Assembly: GCF_964204645.1 (NCBI RefSeq)
Contig: NC_134025.1
Location: forward strand, 25,574,001-25,638,000
From: Tubulanus polymorphus
Taxonomy: Eukaryota > Nemertea > Palaeonemertea > Tubulaniformes > Tubulanidae
Reading direction: 5' to 3'
Length of the DNA stretch: 64,000 nucleotides
Shown: positions 1 through 12,957 of the stretch, piece by piece
Numbering within the stretch: the first letter of the stretch is position 1
Layout of the letters: the number at the start of each line of letters is the position of its first letter
Notes under the pieces: generated by a model
The model's input: only the letters and a program-made list of their open reading frames with translations
What the model was told of the DNA's origin: nothing
The model's database searches: none
Program-made: the position numbers and the translations under genes

Positions 1-63
1 AACAGTCGATATTTAAGCCAATAAGTATCCATGTTTTATGCGGGAGACGTTTGATTTTTTCAG

Positions 64-999
64 ACAACTACAAGAAGAATACGACCGATTACGTCAGAGC
101 GAGGAAGAAGCGGCGCGAACGGGCGATTCGGAACCTTCGAGTCGCGACGCCGAAATGATAGCCGAGGCTAAACTACTACGGCAACACAAGGGACGTTTGG
201 AAGCGCGAATGCAAATCTTAGAGGACCACAATCGACAACTAGAAGCACAGTTACAGCGTTTACGACAACTACTGGAACAGGTAATTAATTTCCTGACTTA
301 ATTCGGTCTCTGTTCGCATGAATTAAATATTATTTTCGTTACGTCATATGCGTTTATTTATTCATCTTTGTTCAGCCTCAACATGCATCAATGACCTCAT
401 CGCAGAGAACGACTCCATTCATGACTCCTTCATCGTCACAAACCTCATTACAAAATTCACCTCGAACGAAACTCATATATGAGTCACCGGTCCATTTAAA
501 CGGTCACGGCGATGGTAAGACTCCCGCAATAATAAACATTATACTGAATTTATTGCAGTATTCCTGATTCTGACAGTAAATCACATTTAACTATTACCGC
601 GTAACAATGTTTATAGGATGGTTTTATTTTTTTTTTTTTTACATCTAGGACGAAAATCCGATGATATCCGTTTACAGGAAATGATGAGGGAAATAAGCGA
701 TACATTTCCAATGGATCCAGCTCCGCAGCCACCCCCGCCCCCACCTGCGAAAAGCACTGGTATCAAAGGTATGCATTAGGCAAGCCTTTATTTTTCCGAA
801 TCTCTGAAAACCGTGTTATCGGCTTTCATGATTGATATTTAATTTTTCGTGGTTGTTGTTTGCAGGAAGCAATGTCGGCAATCTATTCCACATGGCCGGG
901 CAAGTAGGTCGCGCTGTAGGAACATTAGTGACTGTAATGACTGACGAGGAAGGAAGTGGAAGTGATGACTACGAAGACGAACGCAATATACGAAAGTGA
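64..999 (+). CDS. DMD: Dystrophin, C-terminal end (partial, last four exons)
   Basis: This is the 3' end of a dystrophin gene, the cytoskeletal protein that links actin to the membrane dystroglycan complex. Exons read 64-280, 376-514, 649-768 and 866-999, with matching phases and a TGA stop at 997-999. The first exon encodes the C-terminal coiled coil; the stretch [20 protein letters not shown] is close to identical to what is known of dystrophins. The next exons encode a Ser/Thr/Pro linker, then a charged segment with a proline run (PPPPPP), and finally the conserved end block with [20 protein letters not shown], followed by an acidic tail ending NIRK. The family shows this ending in invertebrate dystrophins. 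The ATG at 38 is probably intronic, because an acceptor (TTTTTTCAG) precedes base 64. The WW, EF-hand and ZZ parts lie left of the window. Dystrobrevin is less likely, since this tail block is dystrophin-type. Confidence 0.9.
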
Positions 1000-3900
1000 T
1001 CCGACGGGAGGCCTCGTTTTGTTTCCAGTTGGAAATTGTTGACAGTTTGTTGAAGCGTTTTTGAAATTGACAATGAAAGATGGACTTTTATCTGACGGTG
1101 GTGCTATTTTGATTATATATATGTGTATAGATATATGTACGAATAATTTATGTATCAGTTATTTGTTGCTAAGTGATAAACACACAGGGCTTACCGAAAT
1201 GGATATATCTCTTCTATAGTTTCCTTATAATGAACTTTCTGTCCTATCTGGTCCTGGATATTACAGATCCATTCTTCAGTTAACAATTTCAAAATTCCAA
1301 TGAATTATTTATAACTCTGCTGTTCAAAACATAATCTTCTTGTTCAGTGAAAAAATAGTAACATTAGCTACGTAATTGTATCTTAGTCGCATATTCCTAA
1401 TCATTATATACTTTGTGATTTATCAATGTGAAGTTACTTTGAAAAATAAGCAGTTTGTCGATCAATGTCTGATTAAAAGATGAAAACCGGTGTTTGTCTA
1501 ATCATTACAAGTTTGGTTATGATTAAGCATGAGGACAAATGATATAATGGCATGAAACAGAAGTAACGAACACCTGGAGCTGGTTTCATAGACTGGGTAT
1601 CATTGTTATCCCTAGAACTACGAAAAACCTGGGATTGAACTGTTAGCCAGCCCTCGAAACTGGGCCCTGTTATCTCTGACCTCAAATTTCTACTAGAATT
1701 TTTTTAAATGGAGGACAAGAGACAGCATATTTTTGCAAAGAAATGTGTCTATTTTACACTGCCAACCGTTGTTAAAAGATCAAGCTAGAATAATGTAGCC
1801 TGCATTTAAAAGTAATGTGTGCTTTATCAATGTACTGAAAAAGTGTTTGCAGTATTCGATTCATGTCACTATTGTCTGATGTCATTTTATGTCTGTCTGT
1901 GTCATTTATTGACAATCAAATTCATTTTTCATGTGTGAGCGTTGCATTTATATTACCTACTGGTAGATAGTTAGTAGCTGTAGCCCATTCTGGATCAGAA
2001 TACTGGCTATGTATGTTTAATGTGCTTGGAATTTCTCCTAGTGCAAACATGATGCCAGGTACGATGATTAAGTGCCATTTGATTAAGACCCCCTTCCAGT
2101 CTGGAGGACTAAGAATAACATAAACTTAGAGAATTATCTCTGACCATTCATTCCTAACATACAACACCAAATCTACTGGGGAGACTTCACCATGCCCAAA
2201 ATTATTCATATGCGTATTCTGACTAGACTTTTCAAAGAATAACGATATCTAAGTCTCTAAAATCGTCCCTGAACAAAAGAAATATGTATCCATACACTGA
2301 ATGGGTATACAGATCTGGATGGTTTTATTCGATGATATAAGTGCTAAGATTGTAATCTTTTCTTACCAACATCTGTTAGATAAACAGCTTACGGTATACT
2401 GATGTTACCGCTGAGAAGGTGCTAGATACATTGTCTCATTGATTTTTGATTTAACCATTTTCTGATTTCATTCTACTGTAATTTTTTTTCAGCTCCTATC
2501 TTATTAAGCCTGTGATAAATTTTCATGCCAGTAATTTTATTTCACTTTTAGAATGCCAGTTCATAGATACAAGTCCTGATAATTTATTTCTATTACGAAT
2601 ATCTTTCGTGACTTCGCTTCGGGGTGAAATATAACTAAGCTAATCAAAATCAACTTGAATTTTTGTCTTCAAGTCAAAATTAACTTGAATTTTTGTCTTA
2701 AGTCATGATGATAAGTTCATCATTTTACTTAGTGAAACAGGCCCCTGACTATTTTATACTTTTATAGCTTTCGTGGTCAGTTGTTAATACTGAGCATTTA
2801 ATATCATTGCCTCTACATATCGCTTCAGTTTCTAAGCTTTCGCTATATTTCTCAGGTGTTATACAGAGATATATAACAACATGAGAATATCGAGATTATC
2901 ATTGTACATGATAGTTTTACTGGATGTTAGATATATTTTTTGAGATGAAAAATTGATTGGTGTGTTATCATATTTATTTTTCCTGAATGGAAATCAATTA
3001 TCCGTATTTCTCTTCTTGGAACATATTTGACATGATTTGAGCCTCTCTCAATTTTTGTTTGGCCAACTACCTATCATTATTATTTCATGCTGTGAAAGGT
3101 ACATTTGTTGGATGTATGAAAAGATATTCATATATGGAAATGTAAACAAACAGAAGAACTAGTCCTTCCACACTGGGTTGCTTTTAGGAAGTACTAGCAA
3201 CCAATCATGGTTTAGGGAATTCGTTTGAATCTTGTTGAAGCTGGTTCAATTTTCCTCTAGCCAAGGCGGTATTATGTGCTAGCTAGCTATCATTGGTGCA
3301 TAGACACAAATTACTACAAAATGTGCGCCTAAAAAGTGCTGTATGAATAAACCATTCCAATACGAATGCTTCATTGCCATTGATAATCCCACGAGTACTG
3401 AACTGTCATTTCTGAAATATTTTCTGTCCCTACGATTTTCGATACATCAAAAATGGCTTAGAATACGAACGACGAAGCAATAGTTTATTTATAATCTGCA
3501 GCCAGGCTGCTTTGGTATTTTGGAAATACAGTAATTAGTGACATAAATATAAACTGCATAGAGCAAGGGTAATTTCTCTAACGGTGCTCAGTTTCACAAG
3601 GTTAATTGAAAATTCACCAAATTGATGAAATCTAGAAAGTTTTCATTGTTTCTGAAACTGAGCTGTCACTGTATTCTTATTCTGAGATAATTTCTAACCA
3701 ATGTAATATATACACGTATAATCAGCTTTTGTAGCCAAAATATTGAGATATATCATCAAAATCAATGAATATAAGCAGTACACATCCTGTCTCCAACCGT
3801 TCATCTTTAATCATTATACCATCAATTGTAATCATTACTGTAAAAATATTAACTTTCATCATATCCAACATTTTGTGAAATTATTGATGATTTTCATACC

Positions 3901-4300
3901 AACTGATTGTAGATTTTGTAAATAAACATAGTGTTTAACTTATAAATGAAGGCGCTAATTTGTTTTGATTTTTAATTACTCAAATTGGATCGATTTTCTT
4001 TTCATTCTCATCAAAATTCTAATATAATAGTATCCTATCCTGATGTCGAGGAATGCAGTGAACTATGAATTCAGTTAAACTTTGATTGGTAAATTGCAGT
4101 CTGTGCATCATCAATTAATGGTATAAAATAGCTTAGATTTCATGGTATGTTTCTGTTTTGAAAAACTTTAACTTTCATGGCCTCGACCTAGTCAGTAACC
4201 TGTCTGTGGTTTAGTTTTATGATCGGATTAAGCCCATCCGATTATAAAAAGTTTACCACCAACGATTAGGTAACTAACTAGGCCTCTACCGTCACCCGCC
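1000..4300. other. Dystrophin 3' UTR and intergenic DNA
   Basis: No convincing coding sequence is seen here. The first part must include the dystrophin 3' UTR. AATAAA hexamers on the plus strand occur at about 3346 and 3921, but both are far from the stop at 999, so the true cleavage site is uncertain. Two near-identical short direct repeats lie near 2650-2700 (core CAACTTGAATTTTTGTCTT). The rest is A+T-rich and unremarkable. Confidence 0.5.
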
Positions 4301-4660
4301 AATAGAGGATAAACAGGGGTGCCCCGAGTTCGAACCCAGTAATTACTGATACTGATTCAGAGTGGTCCTGATGCTGAATAGAGGATGTATAGGGGTGTCC
4401 CGGGTTCGAACCCAGTAATTACTAATACTGATTCAGAATGGTCCTGATGCTGAATAGAGGATGTATAGGGATGTGCCGGGTTCGAACCCAGTAATTACTG
4501 ATACTGATTCAGAATGGTCCTGATGCTGAATAGAGGATGTATAGGGATGTCCCGAGTTCGAACCCAGTAATTACTGATACTGATTCAGAATGGTCCTGAT
4601 GCTGAATAGAGGATGTATAGGGGTGTCCCGGGTTTGAACCCAGTAATTAATGATACTGAG
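4301..4660 (+). repeat. 76-bp tandem repeat with tRNA B-box-like core
   Basis: About 4.7 head-to-tail copies of a 76-bp unit start at AATAGAGGAT (4301, 4377, 4453, 4529, 4605; each step is exactly 76 bp). Every unit carries a version of GGGTTCGAACCC, which matches the RNA polymerase III B-box consensus of tRNA genes and tRNA-derived SINEs. I see no A box at the right distance and no cloverleaf. Single diverged pieces of the same unit recur at 13345-13445, so it is a dispersed family and not a private expansion. A tRNA-derived SINE fragment that was tandemly amplified is the likely origin (inference). Confidence 0.75.
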
Positions 4661-7600
4661 GAAATTGAAATCGACGTGCTGCCCAGTACACCGTCCTGTG
4701 CTGATATTGCGCTATGCTCAACATTAGCAGATTTTTCAACGTGAATCGTCTCTGGCAACCAAAGAGAGTCTACTGCCAGAGTCAGTTCGTGTAAGTTTAT
4801 GCAAAATCCGAGCATAGTCAATCTTAAGAATCGGCAGAACATAGCATCAAAACTGACTGGTGAACTAATCAAGTTCAGAGTAGCTAATAAACTAAACAAA
4901 AAGTGTTTCAAACAATTATATTCACTCTCATACAACAATTATACAAAATGCCAGGTTTGTGCTCGAGGAACTATAACTTAAGTTCCTCAAACACGTGGAC
5001 TGATTTCAAAAACAATCCAATCATGGAGGTATAAACTATAACCTTGAGTTTATACATCCATGGTCCAACCATAGACTCTAAAACAAAAGTCTATGGCCCA
5101 ACCATGTACTCTAAACTGAGAGTCCATGGCTCCCCACACTAAAACCAGAGATAAACCTGGCCAAATACTCTGGAAAGCGTAAGATTTTCAGTAATCAATC
5201 TGATTTACATTTTTACTCTTAAAAGTTGACCCGGCCGGCCGCTGATCTACCTTAGGCCTTACCTGAGTTTTTTTTTTAAATCATGATCAAGCTAACCATA
5301 ACAGACCCGGCAGATAGAAATGAACTGATTACAAATTTCAATGATTTATGAAATGACCCGGCCGATCAGGAAAAACAAGATATCATCATTAATTAGCCTT
5401 TTAATGACTTAGGTTATCCAAAATATAAGATTACTAGCTTTTAATATCACATATGCTACTACATCATGCAAGGTATTTCAAGGTCTTATTCACCAAAAAC
5501 ATTTCCACTGCAACTGATTCATAAAATTTGAATCAAAAGGAAAATAACAAAATTACACAAAGAATTGTAAACTTTGATCCATAAAACACCGACAATTGGG
5601 ACTAGTCTGAATGTTTAAGACTATTAATTTGACAATTCATGAAGTCACCGGGCATAAGTGACACTTGGTTATTTCATGAAATATGAAGCATTCAATCATA
5701 TATCAACTATTCAAATGACAATGTAAGAGAGATTTAAGATATTCTGTTTGTACAAAAAACTGCATAACATATCTCCAGCATATAAAGATTAAAACTGGAC
5801 ATTAAACAACAAATACACTCTCAAATCAATCAATCTCTAATTTCATTTCATTAACATTATTTTTACAAGAAAACTGAAATTTTGCAAACTTTGCTTTGTA
5901 TTCAAGGAATTATCATGTAAGTTCTTCATTAACAAATGGGTGAACTGTATTCGAAAAACATAAAAGCATTAAAACCATAGATAAAACCAACAGATTCACT
6001 GTGGAAAGCAGATAACATTATTTTACAAGATAACTAGAGTTTTGCCAACTTTGCCTGAGATTTTCAAACATTATCAACGTTATTTTCTCCACATTGTTTC
6101 GTTTAATGAAAAGTATTTTGAAGGTTTTTTAATTATGATATATTGAGTATCATGATATAGATATTGTTCAACTATCCATATGAATATAGCTAGGTAAATT
6201 ACAAATAACTGATTGCTAAAGTATCTACAATTATCAACAACTTTTTTCGATATTTGAAATGGTCTAGTGCCTTAATTCTAAGCACTGCCAGCTGGCTAGC
6301 ACTGGATCCTCTATAACCATATAGCGCACATAAAACCTGTCCAACATTGCATGCATGAGGTATGAAAAATAAATATACTATATATAGCCATTGTAAAACT
6401 GACAATCAAAACAGGACAAATTACTAATCAACACTGTTCATATATCCTCATATATAAAAACTACTGCTCCACTTTATTTGATAGGACATCAGTTTGATGG
6501 TTGCTATAAACTGAACTGACCAATCGAAAAGTTTTAAGATGAATAATGAACACGTATGTGTCGTTTTATCCTCATAACAAAATTACACCTTGCTAAATGA
6601 CAGGTATTTAATCGAGGAATTATCTTGTAAGTTCCTAGTAAACAAATGAACTGCACTTTAAAAACAGCTCAACATAAAAGAGACAAATTCTACTAAGTCA
6701 TCCTGGAAAGCTTAGTATTAACTTAAGGTTCTAAATTTCATTTTCATTAACATCATTTTTACTAGACAACTAGAATTTTCACGGCACCTTGTCTTAACTA
6801 AAGATTTTCAAACATTATCAGTTCACTCATTTAATTCAATGTTATTTCAGGGAAAACATGACAATAATTTTACGATTGATAACTAATCATGTTTATAGCT
6901 GTTTAACATTCTTTCTAAAAAAGAGTAAAATGTATCTCCCAGATATCATCCCTAAAACAATTAACAGTTACAGCAGTGATAGGGTGTGATATATAGGTAA
7001 AAGGACGCGTGATCTTTCATCAGCTATTCGAAGCATTCTATCGAATCAGTTATCTTTTAGTGTGTTTGATTTAGTTAAGGTTTATGGTTATTTGTTTTGT
7101 TTATTACTAACTGATCCGATAGAACACTTAAAACAACAACAGAAAAGATCTCAAGAGGTTGGGAAACACGGAGAAGGTTGTTCTATGAAAGAAGAACCTT
7201 TGATAATTAGATTAAGTTGATAGGAAAAAATTCCTGATGACGGAGCCCTATATTAACTTATTGTTTGTTGGTTTTGTTTATTTTTTTTTTATTACTTATA
7301 GTTTTATTTGTTTTTTTTATATTATTTATTTTGTTATGTAGTTTTGTTTATTTTTTTAAATTATGTTCTCTGTATTTTGTACTATTTATTACTATCTACA
7401 TCAGGAATTTTTTACCGGTGAGATTATGGGCTCACTAAAAAAAGTGCTAAAATTCACTGCTGCACCTAAATAATAGTTTCCTTATTGAACACCCCGATTT
7501 GAAGTTAAGTGATCATTAGTATGAAAGCCACTCAACCTAATGATATGAATAATGATGAAAGAAGTTAAAACAGCTATAAACAAAATTAAAACGATCAAAA

Positions 7601-8149
7601 TTATTGCTGGCCATTATTATTTATTCCTTTATATTACATTATTCCTAGTATTACCTCTCATACCTCTGTGGATACAATGTACTACGATATAAGTTTCATA
7701 TAACTAGCTAGGATCCCCTACATGGAAGCACAATTCTAAACTGTATGTGAAAATCAAGATATTCTACTCATTAGTCAAATCGCTTTAACGGGCCTTAAAA
7801 TTATGGCATCAAAAAATAAATCAACGCTTTGATATATCAACTTATTATTTGTACACAGAACACTGCCTAATATTATATGGTTTCCTTAACTATACGTGAT
7901 GATATTCGGGGGGCGTAGCCAGTTTGTACTGAAGGCCCGGCCCTTCACTTTTTGGCCAAGGAATCATTTTCAAAACATCTTTATTCAAAACCCATTAACT
8001 TGCTGGGTGAGTTTAGGAGTCCAAAGTAATTACGTACCAACTTCCTTTATTGCGTTTAAAAGTTGCAACTGTTTAACTGACTACGCTCTCCCTTTTGAAC
8101 ATTTAGGCTATGCAAATCATTAAATTATTTTCACTCTCGGAATCTTCTG
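4661..8149. other. Intergenic DNA with diverged repeats
   Basis: No supportable gene. Diverged copies of a segment of roughly 700 bp can be seen around 5870-6090 and 6600-6830, sharing blocks such as GGAATTATC, TGTAAGTTC and GATTTTCAAACATTATC. They look like an old duplicated noncoding sequence. Short palindromic stretches lie near 7035-7130 (TTCTATCG-ATCAGTTA against its complement). T-rich tracts fill 7260-7370. Confidence 0.45.
7222..7416. repeat. Inverted repeat around a T-rich spacer
   Basis: AGGAAAAAATTCCTGATG at about 7222-7239 is mirrored as its reverse complement at 7399-7416 with one base different. The roughly 160-bp spacer is very T-rich. Size and form fit a small MITE or foldback remnant, but I see no clear target-site duplication. 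Confidence 0.45.
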
Positions 8150-11080
8150 TTGGCTGCTTTAATCATTCGATTCTAGATGGTTAGTTGATCTTAGTATGAG
8201 CTATTTCTTATAGATGTGATTTTATGGCTAAAATGAGTAAAAGAAGATATCCAATTATCATACAATATCTTACAAAATACACAAATCTTCATATAGCATT
8301 AATTATAATAAATTTCCATGTAAATCAACTTACCTTTCAAGATAACTGGGTTTAGTATCGGCTAGGAGTTCTCAGTTGTTGTATGAGTTCAATTCGAGTT
8401 GGACTCGTTCTGTTGACTGTTCTAATCGGTAGATTCTAGTTGGTTAGTTGATCTTCGTATGAGCTTTCTTCTAATAGATGTGATTTTTTGGCTGAAACGA
8501 GTGAAAAAAATATCCGGTAATCACACGATTCTTTATTAATCATAATACTTTCAATGTCAATCAACCTACCTTTCAATGCTGAGTTTAGTATCGGCTAGGA
8601 TTGTCTAAGTTGGTTCATGAGTTAAATTTGTTGTGGTAGTTTATGATTTCAATTCAAGTTGGACTTCTGTGGTAGTTGATGATTTCAATTCAAGTTGGAA
8701 TCGTCTGTTCGCTATTCTACTCAAAACATTTTTGATTAGTTAATCTTAGGCTGAGCTTTTTTTTATAGATGTGATTTTTTAGCTGAAACGAGTAAAAAAA
8801 GAAAATATCCTGTATTCACACAACTCTTTATATAGCATTGACCATAATACTTTCAATGTCAATCAGCCTACCTTTCAACGCTGAGTTTAGTATCGGCTAG
8901 CATTGTTTAAGTTGGTTCATGAGTTAAATTTGTTGTGGTAGTTGATGATTTCATTTCAAGTTGGACTTCTGTGGTAGTTGATGATTTCAATTCAAGTTGG
9001 AATCGTCTGTTCGCTGTTCTACTCAAAACATTTTTGACTAGTTAATCTTAGGCTGAGCTTTTTTTATAGATGTGATTTTTAGCTGAAACGAGTAAAAAAA
9101 GAAAATATCCTGTATTCACACAACTCTTTATATAGCATTGACCATAATACTTTCAATGTCAATCAGCCTACCTTTCAATGCTGAGTTTAGTATCGGCTAG
9201 GATTGTCTAAGTTGGTTCATGAGTTAAATTTGTTGTGGTAGTTTATGATTTCAATTCAAGTTGGACTTCTGTGGTAGTTGATGATTTCAATTCAAGTTGG
9301 AATCGTCTGTTCGCTATTCTAATCATACATTTTTGACTAGTTAATCTCAGGCTGAGCTTTTTTTTATAGATGTGATTTTTTAGCTGAAACGAGTAAAAAA
9401 AGAAAATATCCTGTATTCACACAACTCTTTATATAGCATTGACCATAATAATTTCCATGTAAATCAACCTACCTTTCAAGATTGCCGAGTTCATTAACGG
9501 CTAGAATTGATGAGTTCAATTCCAGTTGTGTTGGCGGTTCTGATCAGTAGATTTCGACTAGTTAATCTTAGGCTGAACATTTCCTTTTAGATGTGATTTA
9601 GCTAAAATGATTAATAGAAAATATTCACACAATTCTTAATATAGCATTGATCATAATAATTTCAATGTAAATCAAGTTACCTTTAACGATTGCTATGTTC
9701 AGTATCGGCTCAGATCGTCTCCTTGTCATTGGTAGGTGAATGCAATGCTATGGTGTTTTTGGGGGCTGTCGTCAGATCATTTCAGTCTCAACTGAGTCTG
9801 CAGCTTTTCTCCTTGGTTGTCTTTTAGTGTATTATTGGACATTAGTTCCAACCCCCAATAATTGGTTGTAGCAGTAGCATTAGTTCCTCACTGTTTCAGA
9901 CTAATGACGGTAGGTAAAGATGCCGGATATATATCAGATCAGTAATGTGGACCGGAGCGTAGATTTTGATAATTAAATGCCTCTTATTTGCACTGTTTTC
10001 TTATCGGCAGATTTTCAACAAGTTGTTGATCTCAAACGCGGCAGTTTCATATAGATAGGATTAAGCTGTAATGAGAGAACAAAGATATCCTGTAAATACA
10101 AATATTTCATTCAGAATTAATCGAAACTAGTAGAAAGCCCGTGGAAACCGGGTGATTTTTAAACGTAGAACTTTCCAACTTATCATTCATTGCAAGTGAA
10201 TTGAGTATGAGCATTTTAAAGTGGCCTATCATGTGGTGTGATCACCCGTGCCCATAGAGAACACGCGGAATCTCGGGACCGACTTGACCTGTGCCCGAGG
10301 ATGCTGGGGCCCTTAATCACATACTGAAAATTTCTTCTGCCCCTGGGAGGCAGCAGTGCCTCATAGGTTAAAGTAAGCGGGTTCATTGCTTTTTCATTTA
10401 CTATCATCTGTTACATTTGAAAAACTGTTTCATGACCCGGCTCAGCAGTAACTTGTACTGTATCAGCTGTGACAACAGTGGCTATATCAGTCAGTGGCTA
10501 TGCCAGCAGACCCATGCGCCCCCTGTGAACAGTAGGAGAGACTACAAAAATTTGGTAAATGGCCCACCACATAAATTCAAAAATACATTTTCCATGGAAA
10601 CCAAGCGATAAAAGACTAGATCTACCACCGGGCAAATTTTCAGGGCGATACATCCAGTAACGACGGAGCAGTCGGTACAACAATTCAGTATCATTATATA
10701 AGATTATATAAGATAATTTCATGTATATCAAGTTACCTTCTATGATTGCTGGGTTCATTATCGGTGAGGATCTCGTAAGTAGGTCGGTTGTTGAATTGGA
10801 TTCAAATTGGCCTTTTCTGTGCTTCTTTACGCTGTTCTCCAATCGGCAGATTTTAAACGAGTTGTTGATCTCAAGCGCAGCAGTTTCATATAGGATTGAT
10901 GGTAGCTGAAATGAGAAAACAAAGATATCCTGTAAATACAAATATTTCATCCAGAATTGATCGTAATAATTTCATGTATATCAAGTTACCTTTTACGATT
11001 GCTGGGTTCATTATCGGCGAGGATCTCCTAAGTTGGGTGGTTGTTTGAGTTTGATTTGAATCGGCCCTGTCGAGATTTTG
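8150..11080 (-). repeat. Tandem array of exon-like units, minus strand
   Basis: A diverged tandem array. The best units repeat every 300-302 bp (for example GAGTTTAGTATCGGCTAG at 8581, 8883 and 9183), with shorter or more diverged units at about 8350, 9487, 9697, 10745 and 11000. Read on the minus strand, nearly every unit keeps a pyrimidine-rich acceptor (CTCGTTTCAG or CTCATTTCAG) and, about 170-215 bp later, a donor (AAAGGTAGGTTGATT or AAAAGGTAACTTGATA). Each unit therefore resembles one exon plus a short intron. Most units have stops in all frames. The copy at about 10735-10905 is open for some 57 codons, but the protein is not recognised. A noncoding RNA gene with duplicated exons, or a satellite derived from an exon, are both possible. 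Confidence 0.6.
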
Positions 11081-11109
11081 GCAATAACTATATCACAAGG
11101 TTGAAGATA

Positions 11110-11830
11110 ATTTTACAATATTTGGTCTTCTTCATGTAAATTAGTCCGAAAGTTTACAAGGTTGAATAATTTGACTAATTTATACAATTCTTTGGTCTTT
11201 TTTTCATGTAGTCCGAAAGTTTACAAGGTAAAAGAGAATTTTGTCTAAGTTTTTAAATCGGAAATCGAAGTACAGATATAGTTGTGTGATCGGCGGTCAA
11301 TCTAACATAATTTTTCTTTTCGATAATTTTACAATATTTGGTCTTTTTTTAAATAGTCCGAAAGTTTACAAGGTTGAATAATTCGTCTAATTTATACAAT
11401 TCTTTGGTCTTTTTTTCATGTAGTCCGAAAGTTTACAAGGTAAAAGAGAATTTTGTCTAATTTTTTCAAATCGGAAATCGAAGTACAGATATAGTTGTGA
11501 GATCAGCGGTCGAGTTTACAGAATCTTCTTTCAAAATCGAAGTACATAATTGGAAATTCGGCGATGCCTCGACGTCGGGTTGACGGAGTTGGAGCGGACC
11601 TGGAAATAGAAAAATCAGAGACGACAGAGGTATGATGATTATTGGGGGTTTAAGGAGAGAGGACTCAGGGGGAGGCCTTAGGAGAACACTCCAGTGTTTG
11701 GTGTAGACAGTTACTACAAACCCATTACACCTGCTGAGAGTGAAACGGTTCGATTTTGAATTCGGAAATCGAAGTACAGATATAGTTGTGTGATCGGCGA
11801 TCAAATTTACAGAATTTGTCGCAAAAATCG
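11110..11830. repeat. About 215-bp direct repeats
   Basis: Two near-identical blocks start near 11111 and 11325. They share TTTTACAATATTTGGTCTT, AGTCCGAAAGTTTACAAGGT and then TCGGAAATCGAAGTACAGAT. The last motif recurs a third time at about 11762. Within each block the AGTCCGAAAGTTTACAAGG motif itself occurs twice. No coding capacity was recognised. A minus-strand open frame of about 120 codons runs over 11466-11840 but is itself built from the repeat and resembles nothing I know. Confidence 0.65.
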
Positions 11831-12118
11831 AAGTACACAATTGGAAATTTTGGAACCAATGACGTCATTTGCTGTTAGATATTGGATGGAGATGCCGAAC
11901 TTCACTGGCACCCCCAATCTCCCTAGCAGCTATCCGTCAGGCCACGGATGATAACCAAAGAATAATAAATCAACTTAGCTTTATGTGATGTCTTCACGGG
12001 CTGTCGTCAGATCCCAGTGGCGGTTGAATCTCTTCTTCGTCGTCTTCCTGGCATCTTCGTCATCGCCTTCTTATGGGTAACCTGAAATGAGAGAAAAGAG
12101 AAAACGGAGATGAAAACC

Positions 12119-12957
12119 TGGTACGGAACAAAACAAATGACCGAAAGCTTTTCAGCTCTCCTTCGCAGGTCACGTGCCGAGAACGACAACTGTCGAGTCA
12201 GCCAGGAAACACTCGTCCCTACGTGCCTTCGCGCGGGGAACGCAAACCAGGGCTCCAACACCTCACATTCATCACCTACCTACAGGATGTGCCGGGCGGC
12301 ATCAATAACTGATGAATCTGCCAGATCGCTAAAGACAAAAGAGAGTAGCGCTAACTGAGTCGAACTAGAGTTTACTAGTTGCCGATCGAGAACAAATAGA
12401 AGTGCTGCCAGAAAACCAAAGGTCAACAATGGCCAGAACTAGAGTTAACTAGTTGCCGGAGAACAACTCAGGAGAGAAGTTCTGCCGGAAAACCAAAGCG
12501 ACCAATGGCCAGAACTAGAGTCACACTAGTTGCCGGAGAACAACTCAGGAGAGAAGTTCTGCCGGAAAACCAAAGGTCAACAATGGCCAGAACTAGAGTT
12601 AACTAGTTGCCGGAGAACAACTCAGGAGAGAAGTTCTGCCGGAAAACCAAGGCGACAAATGGCCAGAACTAGGGTTAACTAGTTGCCGGAACACAACTAC
12701 AGTCCTGCCGGAAGGGTGACCAGTATCACACCACTCAATCTTTTACCCCTAGCAATCCGATAGATTCGACGGTCATTGACGTCACTCAGTACAGACTGTA
12801 GGCGGATAATGATGCGAGGCATTGTCGTCCTAGTTTGCGTTCCCTGTATGAGGGCACGTAGGGACATCATTTCCTGGCCGACTCTTACCTGCCGTTCTTG
12901 ACACGTGACCGGCGAAGGAGAGCCAACGCTTTCGGATATTAGTTTTATTCCATAAAA
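12119..12957. mobile_element. Foldback-like element: inverted arms around 76-bp tandem repeats
   Basis: A left arm at about 12119-12248 and a right arm at about 12833-12957 are diverged inverted copies. Matching blocks are CCGAAAGC, CTCTCCTTCGC-GGTCACGTG, CAGGAAA and CCCTACGTGCC followed by GGGAACGCAAAC. Between them lie about five head-to-tail units of 76-77 bp (GGCCAGAACTAGAG at 12431, 12507, 12584 and 12661), each with the palindromic core ACTAGAGTTAACTAGT and CTGCCGGAAAACCAA. Long inverted arms around internal tandem repeats are typical of foldback-type or related non-autonomous DNA elements. No transposase is visible. Confidence 0.55.

Noticed and set aside
4301-4660. tRNA genes at the GGTTCGAACCC motifs
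   Set aside because: Only the B box is present. No A box, acceptor stem or anticodon arm can be drawn.
10498-10950. A 150-codon minus-strand protein gene
   Set aside because: It reads through a splice-like unit, its intron-like spacer and unrelated DNA. No domain or homology is recognised, and sister units are full of stops.
8150-11080. CRISPR array
   Set aside because: Units are about 300 bp and diverged, and the DNA is from an animal.
12007-12358. Arg-rich open frames on both strands
   Set aside because: They overlap the left arm of the foldback element, and neither resembles a known protein.
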